Shown here piece by piece: positions 34,185 through 42,233 of a DNA stretch of 42,233 nucleotides. How positions within the stretch are numbered: the stretch's first letter is position 1; the number at the start of each line of letters is the position of its first letter. The DNA comes from Acidobacteriota bacterium (GTDB lineage Bacteria; Acidobacteriota; Terriglobia; Acidiferrales; UBA7541). Below the pieces are notes generated by a model. That model was not told where the DNA came from. It did no database searches and saw only the letters and a list, made by a program, of their open reading frames with translations. Position numbers and translations under genes: made by a program. The stretch is taken from assembly GCA_013289695.1 (NCBI GenBank), contig JABCZK010000043.1:1-42233 (forward strand), written 5' to 3'.

Positions 34185-37100
34185 GTGAACAAACTCGTGC
34201 GCTTTTTTCCATCCGGTCGAGCAAGCGCGAAGGGCCTACTCGAAAATCCCGGCGGCGGAATAACCGCGAGTTTGCGCGTCGTCGGTTTACTTTTGGCGAT
34301 AGCCCTTTCCTGCGGAAGCTCCTGGGCGCAGAAGGACACCGGGGTAATCGCCGGGACTGTAACGGATGCGTCGGGAGGAGTTGTCGCGGGCGCGCAGGTG
34401 AGGGTGATTGATGTGGATCGCGGAACGGAGTTCGATACCACCACGGAAGTCAATGGCGAGTACGTCGCCGGTCCGCTGAAGGTTGGCCGCTACACGATCT
34501 CCGTCAAGAAACCCGGCTTTAAGACCGCCGTGGCAGGGCCCGTGCAGCTCGACGTGCAGGGGCGCATCGAAGCTGACGTTAAGCTGGAGATCGGACAGGT
34601 TACGCAGAAGGTGGAGGTAACCGTACAGAACCCGCTACTTGAAACCGAAACCAGCACGATGGGCGAAGTGATGGATAAGACGCGCATAGAAACGCTTCCG
34701 CTCAATGGGCGGAACTTCGCGCAGCTCGCCCAGCTTGGCGCGGGTGTGGTCCCCAGCGAGCCGGGCTCACGCATCAGCGGAAATTTTGGATTCAGCGTGG
34801 ACGGAGCGCGCTCGCTGCAAAACAATTTTCTGCTCGACGGGATTGATAACAATTCGAATTTGGGCGACGCGTTCAATGAAGCGTCGTACGTCATTCAGCC
34901 GCCCATTGACGCCATCGAGGAATTTAAAGTTCAAACCAACGACTACAGCGCCGAATTCGGAAGAGGGAACGGCGCGATCCTGAACGCCGTAATCAAATCG
35001 GGTACTAACGCGTTCCACGGAGATGTTTTCGAATATTTCCGGAACGACGTCCTCGACGCTTCGCCTTTCTTTATCGTTGATCAGAAGCCAGCCTACAAGC
35101 AGAACCAGTTCGGCGGCACCATTGGCGGTCCGATTAAGAAGGATAAGACTTTCTTCTTCGCCGATTACGAGGGATTCCGTTTGCGGCAGGGCATACCGCA
35201 GACGGCGACGATTCCCGATCAAAGCATGGTAAACGGCGATTTTTCCGAACTGCTTACCAATACGGCGGCGATGGCGATTGACCCGAGCACCGGCAATCCG
35301 AACGGCCACGTAGCGTTGGATTGCAGCGGCAACCCCACCTTCGTCGGGGAAATTTTCAACGCCCGGCAGACTCAGCAGGTTGTGCCCGCCACACCTAGCA
35401 ATCCTAGCGGCTTGTGCGGAGTGCCGATCGGCGTCGGTCCGGGAGGTGTTCCTACAAATATATTTCCCACCGGATCAACGGATACGTTGGCTTCCCGACT
35501 CGCGGCGCTGATTCCGGCTCCGAACTCCACCAATCCGGCGTTCAACTACATCGCCGTGCCAGTACGCAGCGAAAATCGCAACAATTTTGATGTGCGCCTC
35601 GATCACAACATTTCGAACAAGGATTCACTCTTCGGCAGGTTCAGCTACGAAAACCAACCCAGTTTTATTCCCTCGCCTTTCAATAACGTGCTGGACGGCG
35701 GCGGGTTTTTCGACGGCAACGAAGAGTTCTCCTACCGCAGCGTCGCATTGAGCGAAACTCACATTTTCGATTCCACCCACGTGAACGAGTTCCGCTTTGG
35801 CTACAACCGCATCAACGCTCATCGCTTTCAAAACAATTTCAACGAGAATGTCTCGGCTAACCTGGATTTCCCCGGGGTTCCTTTCCAGCCCGGCACATTT
35901 AACGGCGGGCTGCCGGCTCTGACTTTCAGCGACGGCTCCGCCCCGGAACTTGGCAGCTCCACCTTTTTGCCTTCGATCGAAAAACAGAACAGCTACGTCA
36001 TCACCGACAACTTCACCTGGGTGAAAGGCCGCCATTCGCTCAAGATTGGCACCGAGCTGCGCTTCGAACAATTCACGCTGTTTCAACCTTCGGCCTCGCG
36101 CGGCACGGCCGATTTCAGCTCGGCATTCACGGATAATCCTGCGTCGCCAGGATCCGGCGGAAACGGCTTTGCCAGCTTTCTGCTCGGCATCTCCGACGGC
36201 GGCTCCATCGTGAACCTGCACAACGTTGACTATCACCGGCAAATCTACGCCGGATTCATTCAGGATGATTTCAAGGCATCATCGCGCCTCACGCTGAACC
36301 TTGGCTTGCGCTACGAATATTATTCACCGGTGAAAGCCGCCGGGAACGAGCAAGCTAATTTTAATTTTGCTTGCGGGTGCCTGATTGTTCCCACGGGGCA
36401 AACCGCCGAGCTGACTCCGACGCTCGCCACGCAAATTTCCATTGAACGGACTGGCTCGACCGGGCTGGTCAATCCGGATTATCACAATTTTGCGCCGCGC
36501 GTCGGCCTGGCCTACAAAATTACCGACAAGCTCGTGCTGCGCAGTTCCTACGGTATTTTTTATGGCGGCCAGGAAAATGGACCGTATTCCAACCCGAGCC
36601 CCGGATTCAATCCGCCATTCTTCGTGACACAGTCGTTCAATCAGCCCTGCTTGACGAATTCCGCGAACCCCAATCCCGGACAAATAGATTGTTCGATCCC
36701 CGGGTTCAACTCGCTGCAGCAAGGATTCCCTGCAAACTCCCTGGTTGATCCGAATACACCGCTGCTTTTTTCCATCAGTCCCAATATCACCACTCCGTTC
36801 ATGCAGCAATGGTTCCTCGGCTTCCAGTACGCATTGCCGTCGAACATGGTGGCTCAGATTTCCTACGTCGGCTCGCACGGCGCCAATCTGTTCGGCATGT
36901 TCAATGGAAACCAGGCGGTTCCCACGGCGGATCCCACGATTCCTACGGCCCCGCGCCGCCCCGATCCCAACATTGATGCGGGGATTGAAACGCTGCGCTC
37001 GAATTTATTTTCGAACTACAACGGATTGCAACTTCGCCTGGAAAAGCGTTTTTCCAACGGCTTGCAATTTGAGGCGGCCTACACCTACAGCCACGCGCTC

Positions 37101-37778
37101 GATGACGCGTCTTCGGCCAGCCTGGGCTCGCAGAATCAGGGAGACTTCCGTCTGCAAACCGCGCCCTTCCTGGAATATGGCAACGCCGATTTCGACGTGC
37201 GCCACAGATTCGTCGTCAACTTTGTTTATGATTTGCCTTTCGGGAACGGCCAGCACTTCGGCTCGAATCTCACGGGCGTTGCCAACCAGATCGTCGGCAA
37301 TTGGCAGGTCACCGGAATTGTCTCGGCGCAGACCGGCAATTGGTTCACGGCAACCGATGACCTGGTGAACATTTCCAATTCTGATTGCGGCGGCGAGGTC
37401 TTCAATTGCGCGCGTCCCAATGTGGTGGGAAATCCGAACGGGGCGCATTGCTTGCCGGGAACGCTGTTTAATACTTGCGCGTTTGTGGCCAACACGCAGT
37501 TGGGCACATTCGGAAACGCGGGACGAAACACTATCCTGGGACCGGGCCTGCAAAATTGGGATCTGTCCTTCATCAAGCAGTTTCCAGTCAAAGAACATAT
37601 GCACTTCGAGTTCCGCGCGGAGTTCTTCAATATCTGGAACCATCCGAATCTGCAGTTCGCGGATCCCACGACGACCAACGAAAACTTTTCCACCGAGCGC
37701 GGTGCTTCGCAATTCGGCTTTCCTACTGCCTCGCTGTCTCCCCGGCTGGTGCAATTCGCGTTGAAGTTTTACTTCTAA
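34185..37778 (+). CDS. Oar-type TonB-dependent receptor with carboxypeptidase-regulatory domain
   Basis: I place the start at GTG 34185, after GGGGAGGG (34171-34178); the 1197-residue product then begins with a long signal region whose core is SLRVVGLLLAIALSCGSSWA. Residues about 53-146 are a carboxypeptidase-regulatory-like beta domain (GVIAGTVTDASGGVVAGAQV, YTISVKKPGFK). The plug follows, with LPLNGRNFAQLAQLGAGVVP and SLQNNFLLDGIDNN, then a large beta barrel ending in PRLVQFALKFYF with terminal Phe. Oar/SusC-like acidobacterial receptors move large substrates across the outer membrane. Divergent from DeoR2 and near the glycosidase, it is likely the sugar-polymer entry port of the locus. No TonB gene is in view. 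Confidence 0.9.
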   Translation: MNKLVRFFPSGRASAKGLLENPGGGITASLRVVGLLLAIALSCGSSWAQKDTGVIAGTVTDASGGVVAGAQVRVIDVDRGTEFDTTTEVNGEYVAGPLKVGRYTISVKKPGFKTAVAGPVQLDVQGRIEADVKLEIGQVTQKVEVTVQNPLLETETSTMGEVMDKTRIETLPLNGRNFAQLAQLGAGVVPSEPGSRISGNFGFSVDGARSLQNNFLLDGIDNNSNLGDAFNEASYVIQPPIDAIEEFKVQTNDYSAEFGRGNGAILNAVIKSGTNAFHGDVFEYFRNDVLDASPFFIVDQKPAYKQNQFGGTIGGPIKKDKTFFFADYEGFRLRQGIPQTATIPDQSMVNGDFSELLTNTAAMAIDPSTGNPNGHVALDCSGNPTFVGEIFNARQTQQVVPATPSNPSGLCGVPIGVGPGGVPTNIFPTGSTDTLASRLAALIPAPNSTNPAFNYIAVPVRSENRNNFDVRLDHNISNKDSLFGRFSYENQPSFIPSPFNNVLDGGGFFDGNEEFSYRSVALSETHIFDSTHVNEFRFGYNRINAHRFQNNFNENVSANLDFPGVPFQPGTFNGGLPALTFSDGSAPELGSSTFLPSIEKQNSYVITDNFTWVKGRHSLKIGTELRFEQFTLFQPSASRGTADFSSAFTDNPASPGSGGNGFASFLLGISDGGSIVNLHNVDYHRQIYAGFIQDDFKASSRLTLNLGLRYEYYSPVKAAGNEQANFNFACGCLIVPTGQTAELTPTLATQISIERTGSTGLVNPDYHNFAPRVGLAYKITDKLVLRSSYGIFYGGQENGPYSNPSPGFNPPFFVTQSFNQPCLTNSANPNPGQIDCSIPGFNSLQQGFPANSLVDPNTPLLFSISPNITTPFMQQWFLGFQYALPSNMVAQISYVGSHGANLFGMFNGNQAVPTADPTIPTAPRRPDPNIDAGIETLRSNLFSNYNGLQLRLEKRFSNGLQFEAAYTYSHALDDASSASLGSQNQGDFRLQTAPFLEYGNADFDVRHRFVVNFVYDLPFGNGQHFGSNLTGVANQIVGNWQVTGIVSAQTGNWFTATDDLVNISNSDCGGEVFNCARPNVVGNPNGAHCLPGTLFNTCAFVANTQLGTFGNAGRNTILGPGLQNWDLSFIKQFPVKEHMHFEFRAEFFNIWNHPNLQFADPTTTNENFSTERGASQFGFPTASLSPRLVQFALKFYF

Positions 37779-37976
37779 CTCTGCGTCCGGGAACTACATG
37801 GCGCGTCCGGATTGGAGCTTGCAGGCTAGACGCCCTCGGCGGAGCGGTTTAGAACGGTTCTAACCTGATTTGTATGTAAGCTGCTTGTCATATGTGTATG
37901 CCGAATCCCTCTCAAAGTCTGTGACGAGCAGGTCACTGCGCTGACGCCCAACCTATCCGTCAACTCGATTTTTGGC
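37779..37976. other. Spacer after the receptor gene
   Basis: There is no supported gene or hairpin with a T-run. It ends in the promoter of the TetR gene. Confidence 0.4.
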
Positions 37977-38005
37977 GTGTCAACTCTCCTTTCTGTATGT
38001 ACAAT
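37977..38005 (+). promoter_or_regulatory. Promoter of the TetR gene, possibly leaderless
   Basis: GTGTCA (37977-37982) and TACAAT (38000-38005) are 17 bases apart, and the ATG starts at 38014, eight bases past the -10. No ribosome site fits in between, so the transcript may begin at or very near the start codon. Confidence 0.45.
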
Positions 38006-38013
38006 ACGAGTAA

Positions 38014-38649
38014 ATGCTCACAAATAGAACTCGCGATGGCAGAGGCAGGCCGCGCAAAAACACGCTGAGAGCCCGCAAAGAGCCGAGTCAAGTGAGGTCT
38101 CAGGAGACAGTAGGTGTGATTCTTGAAGCGTCTGCTCGCATTTTGGAATCAGACGGAATTCGCGGATTCAATACCAATGCGATTGCAGCGAAAGCCGGGG
38201 TAAGCGTTGGATCCCTCTATCAGTACTTTCCGAACAAGGACTCCATCGTCCGCGCTCTGATTGGCAGTTTTAAGAATGCTTTGCACGACACCGTAGTGAA
38301 GGCCGTGCAGGATGGAAGAGGAAAAGAACTGAAATCCCGCCTTAGGTTAGTCGTTCGGGCGCTTGTGAGCGCACATTACTACCGTCCTCGGCTAAATCGT
38401 GTGCTGGAAGCCGAGGAGGAAAGGCTCGGAAGCGAGGCCGACAGCGCCGCGTTCCATGAAAGCTTGTTGCAACTATTACGAGACCACCATAACGAAGTTG
38501 CGGTGCCCGTTTCGAGGACAACGGAGCGGATCGTCATCGCCGTTCTCCGCGCCTTGGTGGACCTTGGCCTTGCGTCCGGCGCGAGTCCGCGATCCACCGA
38601 GCAGCGAGCTATGCGCGCTACATGCGGATACCTACTTTATGCGGGCTAA
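38014..38649 (+). CDS. TetR/AcrR-family transcriptional regulator
   Basis: The 211-residue product has a basic N-terminal arm (RDGRGRPRKNTLRARK). A typical TetR HTH follows: ILEASARILESDGIRGFNTN then AIAAKAGVSVGSLYQYFPNK, the last being the hallmark recognition helix end. The remaining helices form the ligand domain, including LNRVLEAEEERL and TERIVIAVLRALVDLGLA. TetR proteins repress efflux or metabolic genes until a ligand binds. The RND pump gene 1.3 kb away is a possible target, but it is on the other strand with other genes between. Confidence 0.92.
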   Translation: MLTNRTRDGRGRPRKNTLRARKEPSQVRSQETVGVILEASARILESDGIRGFNTNAIAAKAGVSVGSLYQYFPNKDSIVRALIGSFKNALHDTVVKAVQDGRGKELKSRLRLVVRALVSAHYYRPRLNRVLEAEEERLGSEADSAAFHESLLQLLRDHHNEVAVPVSRTTERIVIAVLRALVDLGLASGASPRSTEQRAMRATCGYLLYAG

Positions 38650-38748
38650 ACGCGCCGGGTAGCGTTCAACGTAGCGATACCCCATGCTACGTGAGTCGCC
38701 GTCGGGTCAAGACATAAAAGGATACGGTCCGCGAGCTTAGAAATGGGA

Positions 38749-39050
38749 GACCACCTGCTCACGAGGCAGGCTCAACTTTCAATCGGACCACCTGCTCGCT
38801 GACTAGGGGGGTCACGGAAACGACCGCGCGCGGGCGGCCTAAAGCAAGTCTATGCTTAATCTGTAGAAATAAATGTGACGGCACTCGGACGACCGGATGG
38901 CTTTTGTACTGCACTCGGAATCGTTATTGTTCCCAAATTTCGAGAATTGCCCAAGTAGCAAGAAAGGTTCACTTAAGCGATTGGTTTTTGGGGTGGTTGG
39001 TCGATGTGAACGGGATCGAACCAGTGACCCCCTGTTAAGCGAGAAGGTAG
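38749..39050. other. Cluster of degenerate tRNA-like fragments
   Basis: Within the 600-base spacer after tetR, GACCACCTGCTCACGAGGCAGG (near 38753-38774) reads on the minus strand as a tRNA-Thr(CGU)-like anticodon arm. Near 38789-38815, CACCTGCTCGCTGAC and a GGGGGGTCAC run resemble the inverse of 39020-39050. Around 38999-39035 the minus strand carries a T-arm-like GGTTCGATCCCG with a following CATCGACCA end. None makes a complete cloverleaf. Confidence 0.45.
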
Positions 39051-39140
39051 TCATTCTCACGAAATTCGATTAGACTCACTATTAGAATCACATAGTTGCA
39101 GGGGGCGTGTAGCTCAGCTGGGAGAGCACCTGCTTTGCAA
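39041..39140. repeat. Dispersed repeat C, copy 2, ending in a tRNA-Ala(UGC) 5' half
   Basis: Ungapped partner of 17701-17800 (about 85% identical). The last 40 bases (39101-39140) match a tRNA-Ala 5' half well: GGGGGCG acceptor strand, GTAGCTCAGCTGGGAGAGC D arm, CCTGC stem and TTTGCAA loop. It then changes abruptly to ACGCCTTCGGGCACTCC, which cannot close the anticodon stem. Confidence 0.8.
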
Positions 39141-39246
39141 ACGCCTTCGGGCACTCCAAAGGCTCCTACCTTTGCGCTCGGTTTTCAATGTTTTCAACAA
39201 TTTCGGGGAATCTGCTTCTCGCTCGAAGTAAGCCCCGAAGCAGCAA

Positions 39247-39417
39247 TTACATAGGGTTTTGGTACAGTTCTGATACAGGTTCGAGAACCGTCAGAGTCAA
39301 TCCCTTAGTGGGACCAAAAAATTCAGATAGCGTCTCAAAGACTCCCTCGCTGAGCTCTTCAAGGATACTTTCCATCGGGCGAAGCCAATCCGGAGTCTTG
39401 ATATTGACCTTAGGCAT
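39247..39417 (-). CDS. Small 56-residue protein overlapping the channel gene
   Basis: From ATG 39417 the minus strand encodes MPKVNIKTPDWLRPMESILE, continuing ELSEGVFETLSEFFGPTKGL and TLTVLEPVSELYQNPM, then TAA at 39247-39249. The product is acidic and soluble, with amphipathic stretches and no membrane helix. Its start overlaps the end of the K+ channel gene by 8 bases, which implies translational coupling. It is too short for routine gene calling, but composition and overlap argue it is real. No family is recognised. Confidence 0.5.
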   Translation of the reverse strand: MPKVNIKTPDWLRPMESILEELSEGVFETLSEFFGPTKGLTLTVLEPVSELYQNPM

Positions 39418-39817
39418 GGCTTTGTTCAGTTGAATTCCTCAGCGAGGACTGCGTGTCGCGATCGAGCGACCGGGTGACGAGAGCAAACAGAACACAGACC
39501 GATATTCCAGACATCAACACACCGGTTATCGCCTCCAGCGGCCCCAAGAGTCGCCAGTTGGACGGGAGAATCAGGTCACCATATCCCACAGTGGAATAGC
39601 TAACCGCGGAGAAGTAGAAGGCCAACTCCCATGAGGGGAAGCAACGCATCCGGTAGAAAGTGGCCCACAGAAGAATCACGAGCCCGTCCAGAATTACAAT
39701 CGAAACCGCCGATCTCACTACCAGGGTGGCCGAGTAAACTGGCCCATGTTTGTGAACGTCCCTGGCCAGAACACGCTTTAGCCACTCGATGAGCATAACC
39801 ACGCCGACGCACTGCAA
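39410..39817 (-). CDS. Two-helix potassium channel (ion_trans_2-like)
   Basis: The product contains a membrane helix (VVRSAVSIVILDGLVILLWA), a pore helix and the K+ selectivity filter in FYFSAVSYSTVGYGDLILPS (TVGYGD), then a second pore-lining helix (ITGVLMSGISVCVLFALVTR). This is the M1-P-M2 plan of small tetrameric K+ channels. The first usable codons are TTG 39817 and ATG 39796. The same frame stays open to about 39861 and reads like another membrane helix (FLIKFLRLLFCLTLCLQCVG) but has no ATG/GTG start there, so the true N-terminus may be frameshifted or start unusually. Confidence 0.8.
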   Translation of the reverse strand: MQCVGVVMLIEWLKRVLARDVHKHGPVYSATLVVRSAVSIVILDGLVILLWATFYRMRCFPSWELAFYFSAVSYSTVGYGDLILPSNWRLLGPLEAITGVLMSGISVCVLFALVTRSLDRDTQSSLRNSTEQSHA

Positions 39818-39984
39818 GCAGAGCGTAAGACAGAAGAGCAGCCGCAGAAATTTGATTAAAAAGAATCATCGCAAACACCTTCAACGGGCTAAACATGCTC
39901 ACCGTTTCATTCGAGCGTCTTTTCCATGGCCGTTACACCCCGGTCGAGCGAGCAAAGCCGGGACAAATCAACTGACCTTAGTCA

Positions 39985-42231
39985 TCAGCTGGTGTGTGGC
40001 ACCATTTCAGGCGCCGGGCGACCTTCAGTCTGTGCCGGAGGTTGTTTCGTTTCCCAGCGGATGATTTTCAGATCAAGAACGAAGATGCTGTAAAGCACCG
40101 GCACCAACAGCAGCGTGGTAAAGGCTGCGACGGCAAGGCCACCAATCTGCGCGTAACATAGAGGCTGCCATAGAGGGCCGCCTTCCAAAGCTAGTGGGAA
40201 AAGGGCAAGGATTGTCGCCCCCACGGTGATCATTACGGGCCGTATACGCTGGATTCCCGCGTCCGGAAGCGCCTGTTCCAACGGTTCCCCTTTCGCATGC
40301 ATTTCCTCGATAAAGTCGAACAGCACGATGACGTGGCTAACGATCACACCGATCAAGCTGGCGATGCCCAGAAAAGCCATAAACCCAAAGGGCGTATGCA
40401 TAATCGAGAGAGCGATGAGAGAGCCTATAACACCATAGGGAGCAGCAGCGAATACTAGAAGAGGTTTTACCGCGTTGTTGAACTGAACGAGTAGCGCCAG
40501 GTAAATGCCGATCAAAGAGATCATAAGAACGATTTTCAGGTTGCTGAATCCGTCTACTTGTTTTGCTAGTTCGCCTCCGATGCGAAGTTGATAACCAGGA
40601 GGGAGATTTTTCTGGAACTCCTGCAATTTTGGAAGAATCGGGTCGAGTATTTCTGAGGCGAGAACGCCGGGCCGTGGATAACAAAGTATCGAAATGGTAC
40701 GAAAATGCTCACGCCGGACGATGCGACCTGCTTCCAAAGAATTTCCGACCGTCGCGACTGACAGCAGAGGTACTCGATTGTTCGTTTGTGAAGAGTAAAC
40801 ATACAGATTTTTGATGTCGGCTAGCTGGGCACGCTCCTCCATACGAAGGCGCGCCACAATGGGGATATTCTTGTCGCCTTCCTTGAACACGCCCACTGTC
40901 GTGCCGCTCATGGCGGCGGTCGAGGCGTTCGCGACATCCGCGTTGGTGATTCCTACTACGTTTGCGCGGTCAGGATCGATTTGAATCCTCTGCTGAACAT
41001 CATCCGGGAACCAATCATCCCGAAGGACGGAAATGCCGGGAGATTGACTAACGATATCCTCAGCCTGCCGGGCAATCTGTCTCAGCGTACGTACATCACT
41101 AGCTTCATTTCTCGCGTCGACGTCTGCCTGCCCGGAAATCAGCAGCTCTACGGGATTCTCGACAGGATTCGTTTGGAGCTGGCGTACCGTAATCCACGCT
41201 CCCGGTACTTCCTTGGCCAGCGCGTCCTGGATCGGGCGAGCTAACTTTGGCGAAGCTTCCTTGTCGGTAATCTCAACAATCATTTGCGCGTAGTTGGTCT
41301 GCGGCATTTCCGGTGATACCGAGAACCAGAAGCGAGGCCCGCCACCACCGGTAAAAGTCGTCAGCGACTTAAGAAGATGACCACGGTTCTCCTTGGTTGT
41401 GACCTCGGTTGAATTTTCAATGACCTGACGGACGACTCGTTCAGCCTGCACGGCAGCATCGTTGGTAACGCTCAAGGGAGTTTCATTCGGCAGCCATATA
41501 TCCAGATAAAACCAATACTGGACATCTTCGGGAAAGAATTGGGTTTTAAGCCGAGAGCCGAATAACCCGCCTATGATTAGGAAAACCAGAGACCCACCGA
41601 GGACGGCCCAACGGTGTTTTATAGCCCTGCCGACGAGTTTGTTATAGAAGCCGTAAAACCCTCGACGCCGTCTCTCCTCGATGGTTGGTTCGGGCTTTGC
41701 CGGGGCGCGCAGAATGTAGTAACCCAGGAACGGGACAAATGTCATCGCCACAAAAAGTGCGCACAGCAGCGAAGCCGTCATTACGATGGGAAGGCTCTTC
41801 AGGAATTCGCCGGTATTGCCGCTCAGCATCAGAAATGGCAGGTAGGCGATGATGTTCGTGATCGTCGCGTAGAAAATCGCGGTTGCAAGCTTCGTAGGTC
41901 CGAGCCAGCACGCTGTCGTGCGCGGGAACCCTTCTGCCAAATGACGTTTTATGCCGTCGCCAGCGACTACCGGCACGTCGACGAGAAGGCCAAGTGCGAT
42001 GATCAGCGATGCGATGGAGACTTGTTGCAGATCAATTCCCAATACATATACGACGCCAAATGTCATCGCCAATGTAATCGGTATGGCGAGAGCCATAATC
42101 AGCGCTAGGCGCCACTCCCAAAATCCGAGCAGCGAAACGATGACCACGAGAATGATGGCTTCGACAAGTGCGCGCATGAACAGATTGATGTTCTCCTTCA
42201 CTTGGAGCGGTTGATCGGAGGTGTGCGCCAA
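39985..42231 (-). CDS. RND-family efflux pump inner-membrane subunit, N-terminus outside the window
   Basis: Open to the right window edge; 748 residues are visible of an expected 1000-1050. The visible part starts near TM2 (LVEAIILVVIVSLLGFWEWR) and covers TM3-TM6, the second periplasmic porter/docking loop (QTNYAQMIVEITDKEASPKL, RIQIDPDRANVVGITNADVA) and TM7-TM12. In TM4 the proton-relay region reads GLLVDVPVVAGD: one of the two Asp residues of AcrB is present, the second position is Val. The protein ends with a short soluble tail (ETKQPPAQTEGRPAP). It exports substrates by proton antiport as a trimer. Adaptor and outer-membrane partners would lie beyond the right edge. Confidence 0.9.
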   Translation of the reverse strand: MAHTSDQPLQVKENINLFMRALVEAIILVVIVSLLGFWEWRLALIMALAIPITLAMTFGVVYVLGIDLQQVSIASLIIALGLLVDVPVVAGDGIKRHLAEGFPRTTACWLGPTKLATAIFYATITNIIAYLPFLMLSGNTGEFLKSLPIVMTASLLCALFVAMTFVPFLGYYILRAPAKPEPTIEERRRRGFYGFYNKLVGRAIKHRWAVLGGSLVFLIIGGLFGSRLKTQFFPEDVQYWFYLDIWLPNETPLSVTNDAAVQAERVVRQVIENSTEVTTKENRGHLLKSLTTFTGGGGPRFWFSVSPEMPQTNYAQMIVEITDKEASPKLARPIQDALAKEVPGAWITVRQLQTNPVENPVELLISGQADVDARNEASDVRTLRQIARQAEDIVSQSPGISVLRDDWFPDDVQQRIQIDPDRANVVGITNADVANASTAAMSGTTVGVFKEGDKNIPIVARLRMEERAQLADIKNLYVYSSQTNNRVPLLSVATVGNSLEAGRIVRREHFRTISILCYPRPGVLASEILDPILPKLQEFQKNLPPGYQLRIGGELAKQVDGFSNLKIVLMISLIGIYLALLVQFNNAVKPLLVFAAAPYGVIGSLIALSIMHTPFGFMAFLGIASLIGVIVSHVIVLFDFIEEMHAKGEPLEQALPDAGIQRIRPVMITVGATILALFPLALEGGPLWQPLCYAQIGGLAVAAFTTLLLVPVLYSIFVLDLKIIRWETKQPPAQTEGRPAPEMVPHTS

Positions 42232-42233
42232 AA

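Noticed and set aside
39188..39433. Plus-strand 81-codon frame near the channel
   Set aside because: The opposite strand carries the better-supported 56-residue gene that overlaps the channel stop; the plus frame is Ser-rich with no start signal.
1..42233. CRISPR array
   Set aside because: No regularly spaced 25-40 base repeats were seen; the repeats present are single distant pairs.

Overview
The window looks like part of an Acidobacteriota chromosome (Terriglobia-like). This rests on recognised protein style only: a long Oar-type TonB-dependent receptor with an N-terminal carboxypeptidase-regulatory domain, a Crp/Fnr tail and small proteins of acidobacterial character. No search was run. 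Genes are dense where operons exist, but are separated by 0.3-1.3 kb spacers rich in decayed sequence, tRNA-like fragments and dispersed repeats.

Left part (1-5.3 kb): an RHH antitoxin-like gene cut by the window edge, a decayed C-terminal piece of a molybdopterin oxidoreductase (IorB-like), a DUF433 antitoxin-like gene abutting an orphan Crp/Fnr DNA-binding tail, and small proteins (Cys/His-rich, a pair of paralogous coiled proteins, CsbD-like, a secreted LolA-like protein, two hypotheticals). Centre-left (6.1-17.4 kb): a tightly overlapped seven-gene operon: HMG-CoA reductase, UbiA-type prenyltransferase, a PEP-synthase-like dikinase without the PEP-binding barrel, a DUF3419/BtaA-like aminocarboxypropyl transferase, a membrane prenol-kinase-like protein, a GNAT-fold protein and an AMP-forming acyl ligase. 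A convergent cytochrome P450 follows. Together they suggest an uncharacterised isoprenoid/lipid biosynthetic cluster.

Centre (18.3-24.4 kb): one giant secreted alpha-2-macroglobulin with an intact CGEQ thioester. It carries three tandem GspG-like pseudopilin modules and a carboxypeptidase-regulatory domain inserted before the A2M core. Centre-right (25.7-37.8 kb): a sugar-use locus with a lipoprotein alpha-galactosidase-like glycosidase, a DeoR1/SIS isomerase/PfkB operon, a divergent LacC/FruK-type kinase, a DeoR2/amidohydrolase operon and the Oar-type receptor. Very similar 10-bp motifs precede the glycosidase and lie between DeoR1 and LacC, suggesting one regulon. Right end (38-42.2 kb): a TetR regulator, a small K+ channel overlapping a 56-residue gene, and an RND efflux pump that runs off the window.

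The spacers at about 5.8, 17.6, 24.9 and 39.1 kb share repeats built around the 5' half or anticodon arm of a tRNA-Ala(UGC)-like sequence. They lie between the main modules and may be old tRNA-targeted integration scars.
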